Source of the DNA: Pseudorasbora parva
Lineage: Eukaryota > Chordata > Actinopteri > Cypriniformes > Gobionidae
Direction: 5' to 3'
DNA length: 64,000 bases
Assembly: GCF_024679245.1 (NCBI RefSeq)
Contig: NC_090184.1
Coordinates: forward strand, 18,724,644-18,788,643
The notes under the pieces: model-generated
What the model was told of the DNA's origin: nothing
The model's input: the letters and a program-made list of their open reading frames with translations, nothing else
The model's database searches: none
In this document: positions 49,006 to 63,398 of the stretch, piece by piece
Position numbering within the stretch: position 1 is the stretch's first letter
Layout of the letters: every line of letters starts with the position of its first letter
Made by a program: the position numbers and the translations under genes

Positions 49006-49210
49006 CACTCTCAGAAAAAAAGGTACAGTGCTGTCACTGAGCGGTACCCTAAGGTACAAAAGTGAAAAGGTACATCTTTGTACCTTACTCACCACTACAT
49101 ATCAGTACTTTAAGAGTGCAAATTAGTACCTAAAAGGTACATATTAGTACCTTTTCGGTTTTGTACCATACCGCCCCAGTGACAGCAATGTACCTTTTTT
49201 TATAAAAGTG
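49006..49210. mobile_element. GGTAC-rich MITE, TA target
   Basis: Flanked by TA (49004-49005 and 49211-49212). CACTCTCAGAAAAAAAGGTA with GTGCTGTCACTG at the left pairs with CAGTGACAGCAATGTACC at the right. The interior carries repeated AAGGTAC/GTACCTT. Confidence 0.85.
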
Positions 49211-49676
49211 TATTTGCAGTATTTAAAGTCGTTGTTAGCCATTTTGGACCTTTTGACCTGCAGTGTTGAGTCCCCATATACATACTGAATGTATTGGGTT
49301 TGACACAACCAGAAATTTTAGGGGGAAAAATGTCAAGGGTGATTTATTAGGCACACAAAATTATAAGCATATGACTTCCAAACGTACTGTGATAGGATTG
49401 ATGTACTGTAGAGTGTAGGTGACTTATTTTTAGTTTAACAATAAATTATATAAATTAAATTATTAATAATTCACAATTTTCCTAAGATTATGTAACTGTT
49501 GCCTCAGAATGACATATCTGTAATATAGTTTATGACACTGAACATTACAACCATTATAACAAGCAATAACTAACTCAACATGACTAGCATTTTGGTTGTG
49601 AAAACTGTTACAAATTAGTTCTGTGTTTACCCTTGAACTGTGCTCTGTCTTCTTTTCACAGTCTGTCTAGTGGGTA

Positions 49677-50071
<395 letters not shown>

Positions 50072-50699
50072 CGTTCTTCTCTAATCCTGCTCATTATCCA
50101 TTCCGGCCTCTCATCACCTTTATCTTCTATACCTCTGTTTTTCCTCCTCTCCTTGTTTTTCCTTCCCATGTTTTCCTGCCCGTTTCCCCCCTCTTTCTCT
50201 CTTTTTCACCATTACCACTTCTTCCTGATCCACAGCCCAAGGGCTCTGCATAAATGCTAGTTATACAAATAAAGATTAAAGAAGGCACTTCCTGTTAATT
50301 CAGAGATGTGTTGCGTAGCAACCTCCGATTAGCAAAAACAGCAGCACCAGCTTGTCTCTTGGTTCTCAAATCTTTAACTCTCATGGCCTGTTTGGAGGTC
50401 TGAGAGACCCTAAGGCTATTTAAATGGATATTGTACTCAACATATTTATCAGGTTAATACTAATGATATGACTTGTGAGAAATCAATATAAACAAAACAT
50501 CCAAACAAAACAAAAAAATTCGGAGTTTCACATGACAATGATAGAGGGTTAAAGCTTCAGTTGGTTCTCTACATTAGACACATCATTCAAAACTAACAGT
50601 TCTTATGTTTCATTTAGAAAACACTGCCATTTAAATGCCAGAATAATTTCCCAATTGTCTTCACCCAACAATCATGTGTGAAAACAATTATGCATAAAT

Positions 50700-51541
50700 T
50701 GATCACTTAGAAATCCAAACTCAGTGTTTTCAGAAGCAAACACTTTTGACCGCCCTGTGATTTCACGGGGCTTAACACTTCGTGGCTGACTTGCTGTTAT
50801 TCCCAGTTGCTTTCACTTGTCAAAGTTGACCGTTGAATATTTAGTAGTGAGGAAATTTCACTAATAGACTTATTGCACAGGTGACAACCTATCATGGTAC
50901 CATATTTGAATTCACTGAGCTCCTGAGAGTAACCCATTCTATCACAAATGTTTGTAGAAGCAGTCTGCATGCCTAGATCCTTGATTTTGTCCACATTTGG
51001 CTGTGAAAGTCATTGGAAGAAATTGAGACGTGTTCTCTTGAGTGATGAATTATGCTTCTCTTTCTGGCAATCCGATAGACGAGTCTGGGGTAGGTGGTTG
51101 CCAGAAGAACGGTACTTGCCTGACTGCATTGTGCCAAGTGAAAAGTTTAGTGGAGGGAGGATTATGGTGTGCGGTGTTTTTCAGAAGTTGGGCTTGGCCG
51201 TTCAGTTCCAGGGAAAGGAAATCTTAATGCTTCAGCATACCAAGAAATTTTGGACAATTTCATGCCCCCGACCTTGGGATTGGCCCCTTCCTGTTCCAAC
51301 ATGTTTGCACACCAGTGCACAAAGCAAGTTCCATAAAGACATGGATGAGCGAGTGGAGTGGAGGAACTTGACTGGCCTAAATGGAGTCCTGACCTCAACC
51401 CGACAGAACACATTTGGGAGGAATTAGAGCAGAGACTGATAGCCAGGCCTTCTCATCCAACATCAGTGTCTGAAAAATGGGATGTCATTAAAGTTCATGT
51501 ACATGTAAAGGCAGGCATCCCAAAACTTTTGGCAAAATAGT
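50700..51541 (+). mobile_element. Tc1-like element with inverted N-terminal half
   Basis: The minus strand at 50797-50994 encodes the transposase start (LGMQTASTNICDRMGYSQEL, GTMIGCHLCNKSISEISSLL). The plus strand from 51000 encodes the catalytic half (VLLSDELCFSFWQSDRRVWG, then HVCTPVHKA, then DLNPTEHIWEELEQRL). The second catalytic Asp is replaced by Val. The right terminal repeat (ATCCCAAAACTTTTGGCAAA then ATAGTG) is present. The halves meet head to head near 50995. Same family as 29200-32161. Confidence 0.85.
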
Positions 51542-52849
<1,308 letters not shown>

Positions 52850-53810
52850 AGGCATAGCATTATGACCACCTTCCTAATAATGTGTTGGTCCCTCTTTTGC
52901 TGCCAAAACATCCCTGACCTGTCGAGGCATGGACTCCACCAGACCCCTGAAGGTGTGCTGTGGTATCAGGCACCTGTAAGTTATGAGGTGGGGCCTCCAT
53001 CAGACTTGTTTGTTCAGCACATTAGTTTCACACCCAAACATTGCCCAAAGCATCACAATGCCTCCGTCGGCTTGCCTTCTATATAGTGCATCCTGATGCC
53101 ATGTGTTCCCAAGGTAAGCGACGGCCATCCACGTGATGTAAAAGAAAACATGATTCATCAGACCAGGCCACCTTCTTCCATTGCACTGTGATCCAGTTCT
53201 GATGCTCACGTGCCCACTGTTGCTGCATTTGGCAGTGGACAGGGGTCAGCATGGGCACCCTGATGGGTCTGCAGCTATGCAGCCCCATACGCAACAAACT
53301 GTGATGCACTGTGTAATCTCCCATTCCACCACATCCCAAATGTGCTCTACTGGATTGAGATCTACTGTTTTAGTAGTTAACTCATTGTAATGTTCAAGAA
53401 AACAGTTTGAGTTTTCAGCTTTGAGACATGGTGCGTTATCCTGCTGGAAATAGCCATTAGAAGATGTGTACACGGTGGATAAAGGGATGGACATGGTCAG
53501 CAACAATACTCAGGTAGACTGTGTAAGCTCCATTAGGTCCCAAAGTGCACCAAGAAAATGTATGGATCCATGCTTTCATGTTGTTTACACCAAATTTTGA
53601 CCCTATACCATTTGAATTTCACAGCAGGAATCGATACTCTTCAGACCAGAAAACATTTTCCAATCTTCTATTTTCCAATTTTTGCATGGTGATCCCATGC
53701 AAATTGTAGCCTCAGATACTTGTTCTTAGTTAATAGGAGTTGCACCCGGTGTGTACTTCTGCTACTGCCCATCTGCTTGGTTCAACATGTTGTGTGTTAC
53801 AAATGGCCCT
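52850..53810 (-). mobile_element. chimera of two Tc1-like elements
   Basis: The right end (plus-strand left) GCATAGCATTATGACCACCT is a Tc1-like terminal repeat. The minus strand from 53339 to about 53000 encodes LLRMGLHSCRPIRVPMLTPV and VAWSDESCFLLHHVDGRRLP (first Asp) of one family. The minus strand from about 53800 to 53330 encodes a different family: VYTSSNGYFQQDNAPC (second Asp) and LNPVEHIWDVVEWEI (third acidic residue). The C-terminal piece lies upstream of the N-terminal piece, so this is a fusion, not one gene. Several stops are present. Confidence 0.78.
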
Positions 53811-54838
53811 GGAAATTATTTAAACGGAGGAAAATTCCCTGAATGGAAAACTATGTTTTATTAACAAAGTACGGGAGGAACACATTCAAACTGCCCAACC
53901 AATCAGCAATATATGAGGCCTATATAGCAGACTCACATATGTTCTCTACAACCCACCACCACCCCATCTCCTCACATTCGCGTGGCTACTATCCTAACCA
54001 GAAATACCGTTGGAGTACTCTTGCTTCGGGCCAAAATTCAGAGCTCGGAGCCCTCCCCTCAGAGAGCACGGCAAATACGATACGTACAATTTTATTTGAT
54101 CATTTGTAAGTGTGAACTTTTGAAAGTAAATTTTTGTCACTGGTTTGTATTTGAGTTTATTTGTAATAGTTTATGTGCGCTTTTTCAGCCTCTCACATGG
54201 AATTTTTTTATGTATAATGGTATGATTACCAGTAGTGCACCATCCTGCACTATACTGTACAGTAACATATACAGTAGAAACAGGAGTCAGTCATTATTGA
54301 TCCCCTGAATGGCTTGATCCCCGCAATGGCTTCTTCCACAACAATGGTCTTACAAGGGTGTGTCTATAATATGTGCAGCTACTTCAGGTCAAGCCTGCCA
54401 GATCTATGTGTGTGTGGGTTCATGCACCAGCATGTGTGTCCATTGAAGATAAACTATTTATGAGCCACCTAATTTATGGAGGATTCTCAGGAAATAGTGC
54501 CATTTGTGTCTTATGTGTGTCCCTGTTACCTACTGCTGATATATTTAGCAGGATACTGAACCCAGTCACTTTATTTGAACTGTTTCCGGTGTGGTAATGA
54601 AAAATAAAAAGTGTTTTTTTTTTTTTAAATGGAATATCCGTCAATATGTATGTCCCTAGTCTCTTTCAGTATTTCATTATTATGATTTACTCTTATATTG
54701 ACCATTTGTTTTGTTTTTTTGTTATTCATTTTTATCATAAAAAAAAAAATCACTTACCTTCGACCCCATTACATTTAACAGTAAACATCTTGAATGTAAA
54801 AGTGTTGGCATAAAACATATTTTGAAAGAAAAATGGAT
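53811..54838. other. non-coding, nothing recognised
   Basis: AT-rich, no supported gene; frames at 53843-54308 and 54373-54597 lack motifs. Confidence 0.4.
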
Positions 54839-54839
54839 T

Positions 54840-54995
54840 GCACTTTATTTTACAGTATGTGCACTTACATGTACTTACGTACTGGTTAATATAAGGGGGG
54901 TAGGTTCAGGGTATACCTAGTTATTACCCAGTTATTGTAATTACTAATAAGTACATAATTTGTACATGGGGACCGGTCTGTAAAATAAAGTGCTA
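54840..54995. mobile_element. MITE with CACTTTATTTTACAG ends
   Basis: TGCACTTTATTTTACAGTAT at the left pairs with CTGTAAAATAAAGTGC at the right. ACATGTACTTACGTACTGGT and GTACATAATTTGTACATG form the inner arms. Same group as 9434-10305. Confidence 0.8.
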
Positions 54996-56644
<1,649 letters not shown>

Positions 56645-56914
56645 TGAATTAAACATCACATGCGACCACTTTAAACTACTATTTAGCATCGGACCGATCA
56701 GCTGTACAAGGCCAAAAAACAACACAGCTGCTAGGGGTCTCACACACACACACTCACTCACTCACAGGCAAAGTTGCTATTTCTTGTGTGGTCTTACTCT
56801 TCACATCTGATAGAAAAAAAGAAAGAAAAAACTGGTAACTATTACATGTACTTTAATTGCATAAATTGTCTTTATGCAGACATATCAATATTTCTTAACA
56901 TTTCTTTCTCTTAA

Positions 56915-57518
56915 AGGAACAAGCCGACTTTTTGGGACTTTAGCTTATTCACCGTATCTCACAGATTTAGATTAGTCCATACCATTCTCATCTCCGTGCA
57001 TCCCATTGTCTGACACACCCACCACTAGCCTAGCTTAGCACAAAGACTGGAGGTAAATGGCTCCGTCTAGCCCACTGCTCAATACATGACAAAATAACCA
57101 ACATTTTCCTATTTATATGTTGTGATGTGTATTGTTACATCGTGTAGCAACTAAGACTGATGGAAAATGAATAGTTGCAGGATTATGGCAGTAAAGTTCG
57201 TTGATTATTATGCAGGAATGGGAGAATAATTCCTAGCCATATCGGTCTAGGAAATCACAACTTTTCATTTTCCGCCGGTCTTAGTACACGATGTAACTAT
57301 ACACATTACAACATGTAAATAGTAAAATTCTGGTGTTATTTTTTCACTTATTGAGCAGTAGGCTAGATGGAGCCATTTACCTCCAGTCTTTGTGCTAAGC
57401 TAGGCTAACGGTGGGTGCGTCAGACAGTTATGGCACGCACGGAGATGAGAATGGTGTGTATGGACTTATCTAACTCTGGGGGAATAATCTAAAGTCCAAA
57501 AAAAGTCTATGTGTTCCT
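56915..57518. mobile_element. long fold-back element, TTAA target
   Basis: Flanked by TTAA (56911-56914 and 57519-57522). The arms pair over much of their length: AGGAACAAGCCGACTTTTTG with ACTTTTTTTGGACTTTAG-type inverse, TGGAGGTAAATGGCTCCGTC with GATGGAGCCATTTACCTCCA, and ACATGTTGTAATG with its inverse. No transposase. A half copy is at 39360-39586. Confidence 0.88.
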
Positions 57519-57522
57519 TTAA

Positions 57523-60500
57523 ATTGTATCATACCTGCTTTACTGATGATTTATTCATTTCTTATTATGATTGCTTGTATTATGATTTGATCATTTATGA
57601 TGATTCTCTTAAAGATGCTGATTGTTATGTTTGATACATTATAATAAACCTCAAACCCCATGAATGTTTCTCCAATCATTATTACATATTTGGGTCTTTA
57701 GCGACCCATATGGGTACTAAGAAGAATCCTAAGAAGGTTGATGTCAAACTTTAGAAAATGAATGAGGGGAAAGGTAGTGAATGACTTCCCCGGTCACTAA
57801 AGAACTGAAGTTAAATTGTAATAATGTTTCACAATTTATACTATTTTTACTATATTTTTCAAATATATTAAATTCACATGGTCAAATAAATGCAAACTTT
57901 TTAAAGTATACCAAATTTCACCAACCCCAAACTTTTGAACAGTAGTGTATATACATATATATCCAGGGGTTTACATTGATTGGATGCAGACTTCAAAACA
58001 GAATCACATAATCAATAACACTAATACTAACACAATAACTTCATTACTGTATACTTTGGTAAAATAGCTCTAGTTTGTATGCTTAAATGCTTCATTGTAA
58101 TATCAAACTCAACCTCTGAATTAACCTCTGACCTCTAACCCCCCCATATACCCCTCCCGTCCGTTTGGCTTCGCTAAGACATGAACGAGTACAGTATTAT
58201 CAGTGAGATAAAATGTCCATGAGTAGATCACGCTCAAACAAAGCTTTCACTGAAAAAAAATGTGATTTGTTACAACAAAGGGCTTTTTGGTGAAGATCTC
58301 AATTTCATCTGCCTAATCTGGCAATTAGAGGTGTGTGTTGAGTGTTTGAAAGTCGTCTGGCTAATCTGACCATCTGCTTCTTATCAGCGTTTCTTTTATT
58401 TTTAAAATGTGTGGATTTATTTATTTATCTAAAGGATCTATTAGAGCAGCAGGCAGCCACATCTCTCCACAGTCAATCAGATAGCAGCCTACCGGACCTA
58501 GTGATGTGGTGGTGGTGGTGGTGGGGGGGTCCATTCCTTTTCCTTCCCTGTGTGTGTGTGGGGGGGGGGGGGGGACCAAATGTCCACACAAGGAATATAC
58601 CAAGGAATAAAATTGACCTTGCAGGGACATTTAGTTAGTTAAGGGGATAAAATATACAGTTTGTACAATATAAAAACCATTACGTCTATGAAGAGTTGCT
58701 ACAACGATAGTGAAAATGGTTCTGTGATGGGTAGGCTTAGGGGTATGGGGTTGTTTTAGGCTATAGAAAATATCATTAACCTGATATAATATCAATGGAA
58801 GTGCAATGTCCTCAGACTCCTCACTATAGTGTAAAAAACGTGTGTCGTCTATATAGAAATCCACTAGAGGGCGCAGTCTCATCTGAGGGCCTGCCAGCTT
58901 GATTCAAGCAGGAAACTGTCTGTTGTTTTTGCCAGGCTGTTTGCTCTGGGTGTGTGGAGTGTTTTAGTTTCTCCCGATATGAAGCACTGAGGTCCGACAA
59001 AAACAACATGCAGAGGAAGGGGTGAGGGGCAGACTGGGGCAGGGCAAAGGATTATGGGGGCACAGAGAGCAGCCCAGTCTCCTTTTCGCACAGCAGGAGC
59101 TCCTAACTGACTTTGAAATTATACAGTAATTTATGGCTACAAGTAATATTTCAATAAATATGAAAGGCACGAGTAACGCCAAAATATACCATGACCTCGC
59201 CTATTGCTTGCATTTAAAGTCATTTCAAAGTGGTGAATGACTCATCTAACAGGTGTTTTTAAGGCATAAAGACCATGAGGGATCTGATCTACTTATCTGG
59301 TGCTTTTCAGTATGCACATTAAATAAATAAAGGTTGCAAATGGGGTTGCCATAGAAGAAGCATTTGGGTTAAAAGAACCATTTTTCTTAGTGTGAAGAAC
59401 ATTTTAACAAACTAAAGAAGCACTTTTTTGATGCCAATAAAGAGTAGCATTTTTAATAATCGGTTAATCTGTTTGATATGCATTATTTGCTACCTCAACC
59501 CTTAAAATGTATGGCAAATATGTCATCCAAAGTGAGTTCTGAATCTTGAGATGTTTACAAACTGGAAAAAATAAATAAATGATACCACAGATTCAGTGTG
59601 CTGTATCCAGAATGTTCTGATGCCACCAGTGGACATGTGCAGACAGTACCCTCAGGATAAATTAAAAGAACAAAATGATTCAAAAGCTTTGCCGTAAGTG
59701 CCACTATTCACACATTTTATATCTGATCTGATGCATTTAAACAAATGTTCCCAGAGATGCATTAAAGGCCTCTGTTGTCTTTACATTAGTTCTCGGTGTT
59801 AGTCACGTTAATTCAAGTTATTCCTTTAAAAATTGTTTAAAAATTGTTACTGACAGCTCATTAAATATTTGGGAAGATCTGCAGATGATCTCATCAATGT
59901 TGTGGAGAGTGACACTTTGGTTTAGATTGATGGATTACACACTGATCCTGCTAAATCTGATTGCACATTAATTTAAGGAGCATATGAAAGTTGTGTAAAT
60001 AGAGGTGCAGATATGAAGCGACCAGAGGTCTATGAAAACGTCTTGAAAGATTATCATATGTAGAACATAAAAATAAATTAGGTGTATCCTATAGTTTTCC
60101 TATAGTTTGTTTTGGATGTGAATTGCTCTCTTTTCAGCCTAAGCTATTTCGCTTTAAATGCCCTTTTTCAGGTGCTGCAAATAGGGTGTAACGCGTGAAC
60201 AGCGCGTCCTTAAGAAACTCGTTAACGTCAAATGCGTCGTTTCCTTTTGTTTTTGTTTATTTTGCGAGTTTGTGTCTGCTATTATCATGCAAATAAATGC
60301 AAGAAAGTGCGAATTCAATTCACACATATCCAAATCCTTCGCTGACATGTAATCTAATCACTAAAGACACTCAGATCGCTTTATAATAGTTATAATATAG
60401 CGAGCAATATTTTTATTATTAGGCTACTATAATCGCCTAAATGAATTGGATTTGAGCACCGACAGGAAGGTGTACGTTTTGTTTAAGAATAATGTCACCA

Positions 60501-62009
60501 CGTAAATAATAATAATAATAATAATAGGCTACAATAAATAGTTATTTATTTATATGATGTAATAGGCTTCATAAATGTAATAGGCTATTTATAAAGGAAT
60601 GCAGGCTTTTTATTTATTTTTTATTTAAGGGTTTGAATAATGTCTGCAGGTAAATCTCTTCTTCATATTAGGCTAAGAGTCTGCTGTGATGTGTTGTAGT
60701 GGAAATAGAGTGTTTGAAGTGACTGCATGTCACCTTCATGTAATGTTTGAGTGAGAGGAAATCACAGAGCAATGCCTCGTTTACATTATCATTTGGTCCC
60801 AGGCGCTGGTTTCACTGGGAACCTGTCTGAAACCTGTTTAGGCTTGCCATGTTTAGTTAGGCTATACGTTTAAATTTTAGTGCCATGCTCGATCGTGCAA
60901 GGCAGTAATACATTAAAAGTAGACTTAAACGCAGTAATACAAATAATAAAGAAAAATAGATTATCAAAAATACACACAGACTACTGCCAATATCGTCCAA
61001 TTAGGCTATTTTTACACGCAATTTATCTAAATGGAGAAAGCTCATGAGAACTTAAAGGATAAGTAGGACATTTCAGATGTATAAAGAAAAAGAAGGTGTA
61101 GCATAGTTAGTTTTGAATGTGGACTGCTATACAATAGCATAGCCTACACACTTGAAAAATAAAGGTTATTAAAATCCATGAAGAACATTTAATATCCAAA
61201 GAACCTTTCCTTTGCACAAAAGGTTATTTGTAGTGGAGAAAGGTAGTATATATCGGGGAATGTATTCAGGGGACCGTAAATGGTTTTTCTATATGGCATC
61301 CTTGTCAAAACACCTTTTGGTTCTTCCTGGCACCTTTATTTTTAAGCGTGTGCCTACTGCCAGAGTCGTTCAGTTATTTTTTTACACGCAATTTCCCTAA
61401 ATGGAGTCTTTTCTTAAAACATGCTGATTTACTGTAGCAGTCTTTTCATTATTATAGCATCATTGTTTCCATCTATTTAACTTGTCACAATAATTTCTGT
61501 CACGCTCGATTAAATTATCCTCCTCCCTCATTCTTCATAAGTGATTCAATTCAAGTGTCGGAAAAATTATAGCATAATGAACGCATAGCTGCAAGTTTGA
61601 GGCTACATAAAACTTACAGGAAGTCATTTAACTAAAGCTCATAGTGGGTTGACGGAAAATATTCTACCAAAACAGCCTAAATGTAATTAATTTATTCGAG
61701 CAGGATATTTGTCTGACATGAATGAACAAATGTGTGTAAAAGTTAACATCCATTGAAATTCTGCGACTGTGAAATAATAGGCTAATAACTCACTGTTTCT
61801 CATTTATTATTTAAAAAGTGCCGTAAATGAGACGTGACGCAAACATATTTTTGTCAGCCAATTTAAGCTGAACCCAACTTGAAAGACTAGCTAGCCATTA
61901 CTTTTTCATTAAGAAGAAAAACAAGAGTTAAGCTCACTTTGTTGACACACTCGCTCCTGCCGACTGCGTGGCCCGGGGGTGTTGGTGTGCCGTGGTGGGT
62001 GGGTGGGAG
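57523..62009. other. upstream flank of aplnra, mostly unique-looking
   Basis: No other gene seen. Recognised pieces: a repeat tail CCCAAACTTTTGAACAGTAG at about 57925; GGT/G-rich tracts at 58505-58574; a diverged copy of the TG-associated repeat at 58640-58820; a small MITE at 61149-61350 with inverse ends CACTTGAAAAATAAAGG and CACCTTTATTTTTAAGCGTG. Repeat density is lower than in the rest of the window, so this is the most likely place for aplnra regulatory sequence (inference). Confidence 0.5.
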
Positions 62010-62018
62010 TGTGTGTGT

Positions 62019-62049
<31 letters not shown>

Positions 62050-62056
62050 GGGGGGG
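62010..62056 (+). repeat. (GT)n followed by a G run
   Basis: About 23 bp of GT then about 24 G, preceded by GGTGGGTGGGTGGGAG. It lies about 70 bp before a TATA-like box and 260 bp before the aplnra start codon. Confidence 0.95.
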
Positions 62057-62121
62057 CTGAGGTTTAGTCGAGATAAGGGGTCCGATATATGGGTTCAGAG
62101 GGAGGGGTGAGAAGTCTGGAG

Positions 62122-62128
62122 TTTAAAA
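62122..62128 (+). promoter_or_regulatory. candidate TATA-like element of aplnra
   Basis: TTTAAAA in GGAGTTTAAAAAGACAGG, followed after about 25-30 bp by a pyrimidine-rich stretch (CTTCTCTCCCTCACACAG) that could hold the transcription start. This would give a 5' UTR of about 165 bp. No transcript evidence is available here. Confidence 0.35.
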
Positions 62129-62315
62129 AGACAGGGCGCTTCTCTCCCTCACACAGACGCGCTTCAGGTTCCAGTGAGGAAAACTTACCACAGACTCTGG
62201 TTTCAGACAGAAGAATCCAAACATTCCCACTGAACTCTATCAAATTAAGACCAGACATTCGGATAAAACTGCACAAACCCCCCCGAAGGACTCAAAGCTA
62301 AAGCCCCCTTACCAA

Positions 62316-63398
62316 ATGGAGCCAACGCCGGAATACGTCGACACGTACGACTATTATGACTATAACGAGACTGGATGCGACTACTCGGAGTGGGAGCCGT
62401 CTTATTCCCTCATTCCCGTGCTGTACATGCTCATTTTTATCCTCGGTCTCTCCGGGAATGGCGTGGTTATGTTCACTGTCTGGCGCGCGAAATCCAAACG
62501 GCGCGCGGCAGACGTTTACATCGGCAACCTGGCGCTCGCGGACCTGACGTTCGTCATCACGTTGCCGCTGTGGGCTGTGTACACCGCGCTGGGTTACCAC
62601 TGGCCGTTTGGCGTGGCTCTCTGCAAGATCAGCAGTTATGTAGTGCTTGTCAACATGTACGCAAGTGTCTTCTGCCTGACCTGCCTAAGTTTTGACCGCT
62701 ACCTTGCCATCGTCCATTCTCTGTCCAGTGGCCGGCTCCGCTCCCGTGGGACCATGCTGGCATCACTGGGTGCCATTTGGTTCCTCTCATGCCTGCTGGC
62801 TGTGCCCACTCTCCTGTTCCGCACTACGGTGGATGACGCCGGGAGCAACCGCACCACTTGTGCAATGGACTTCAGCCTGGTCGCTCACAACCAGGATCAT
62901 GAATTCCTTTGGATTGCAGGTCTGAGTCTTTCCTCCTCTGCTCTCGGATTTCTTCTGCCTTTCTTGGCTATGACCGTCTGCTACTGCTTCATCGGCTGCA
63001 CGGTCACCCGCCATTTCAGCCACCTGCGCAAGGAAGACCAGAAGAAGCGGCGTCTCCTCAAGATCATCACCACCCTGGTGGTGGTCTTCGCATTCTGCTG
63101 GACGCCTTTCCATGTGCTGAAAAGCATGGATGCACTGTCCTACCTGGACCTGGCACCAACCTCATGCGGCTTCCTCCACTTCCTGCTCCTGGCTCATCCG
63201 TACGCCACATGCCTGGCATATGTCAACAGCTGCCTCAACCCGTTCCTCTATGCGTTCTTCGACCTGCGGTTCCGCTCGCAGTGCCTGTGTCTGCTGAACC
63301 TGAAGAAGGCCATGCATGGGCACATGAGCTCCATGTCCTCGACCCTCAGCGCCCAGACTCAAAAGTCAGAGGTGCAGTCGCTGGCCACCAAAGTGTGA
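62316..63398 (+). CDS. aplnra: apelin receptor a (class A GPCR)
   Basis: A 360-residue, single-exon receptor. The start ATG at 62316 sits in ACCAAATGG and is followed by the fish aplnra-like acidic Tyr-rich N-terminus. Visible features: N-glycosylation site N17; C21 and C284, likely an extracellular disulfide; N48 (GNGVV, TM1); D76 (LALAD, TM2); C103 and C182 for the canonical disulfide; D127-R128-Y129 at the end of TM3; glycosylation site N178 in loop 2; C261-W-T-P in TM6; N308-P-F-L-Y312 in TM7; C323/C325 for palmitoylation; a Ser-rich tail ending SLATKV. Plasma-membrane receptor for apelin and Elabela/Toddler (apela), signalling mainly through Gi; in zebrafish the pathway guides mesendoderm and heart-precursor movement. 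The N-terminal motif CDYSEWEPSYSLIP and overall wording fit the a-paralogue better than aplnrb. No frameshift or stop. No neighbouring gene in the window. Confidence 0.95.
   Translation: MEPTPEYVDTYDYYDYNETGCDYSEWEPSYSLIPVLYMLIFILGLSGNGVVMFTVWRAKSKRRAADVYIGNLALADLTFVITLPLWAVYTALGYHWPFGVALCKISSYVVLVNMYASVFCLTCLSFDRYLAIVHSLSSGRLRSRGTMLASLGAIWFLSCLLAVPTLLFRTTVDDAGSNRTTCAMDFSLVAHNQDHEFLWIAGLSLSSSALGFLLPFLAMTVCYCFIGCTVTRHFSHLRKEDQKKRRLLKIITTLVVVFAFCWTPFHVLKSMDALSYLDLAPTSCGFLHFLLLAHPYATCLAYVNSCLNPFLYAFFDLRFRSQCLCLLNLKKAMHGHMSSMSSTLSAQTQKSEVQSLATKV

Noticed and set aside
58342..58638. 98-codon frame with a hydrophobic N-terminus
   Set aside because: It runs through GGT and G tracts (poly-Trp/Gly) and has no conserved motif.
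62298..63113. Antisense frames opposite aplnra
   Set aside because: They are shadows of a strongly codon-biased receptor gene; no independent features.
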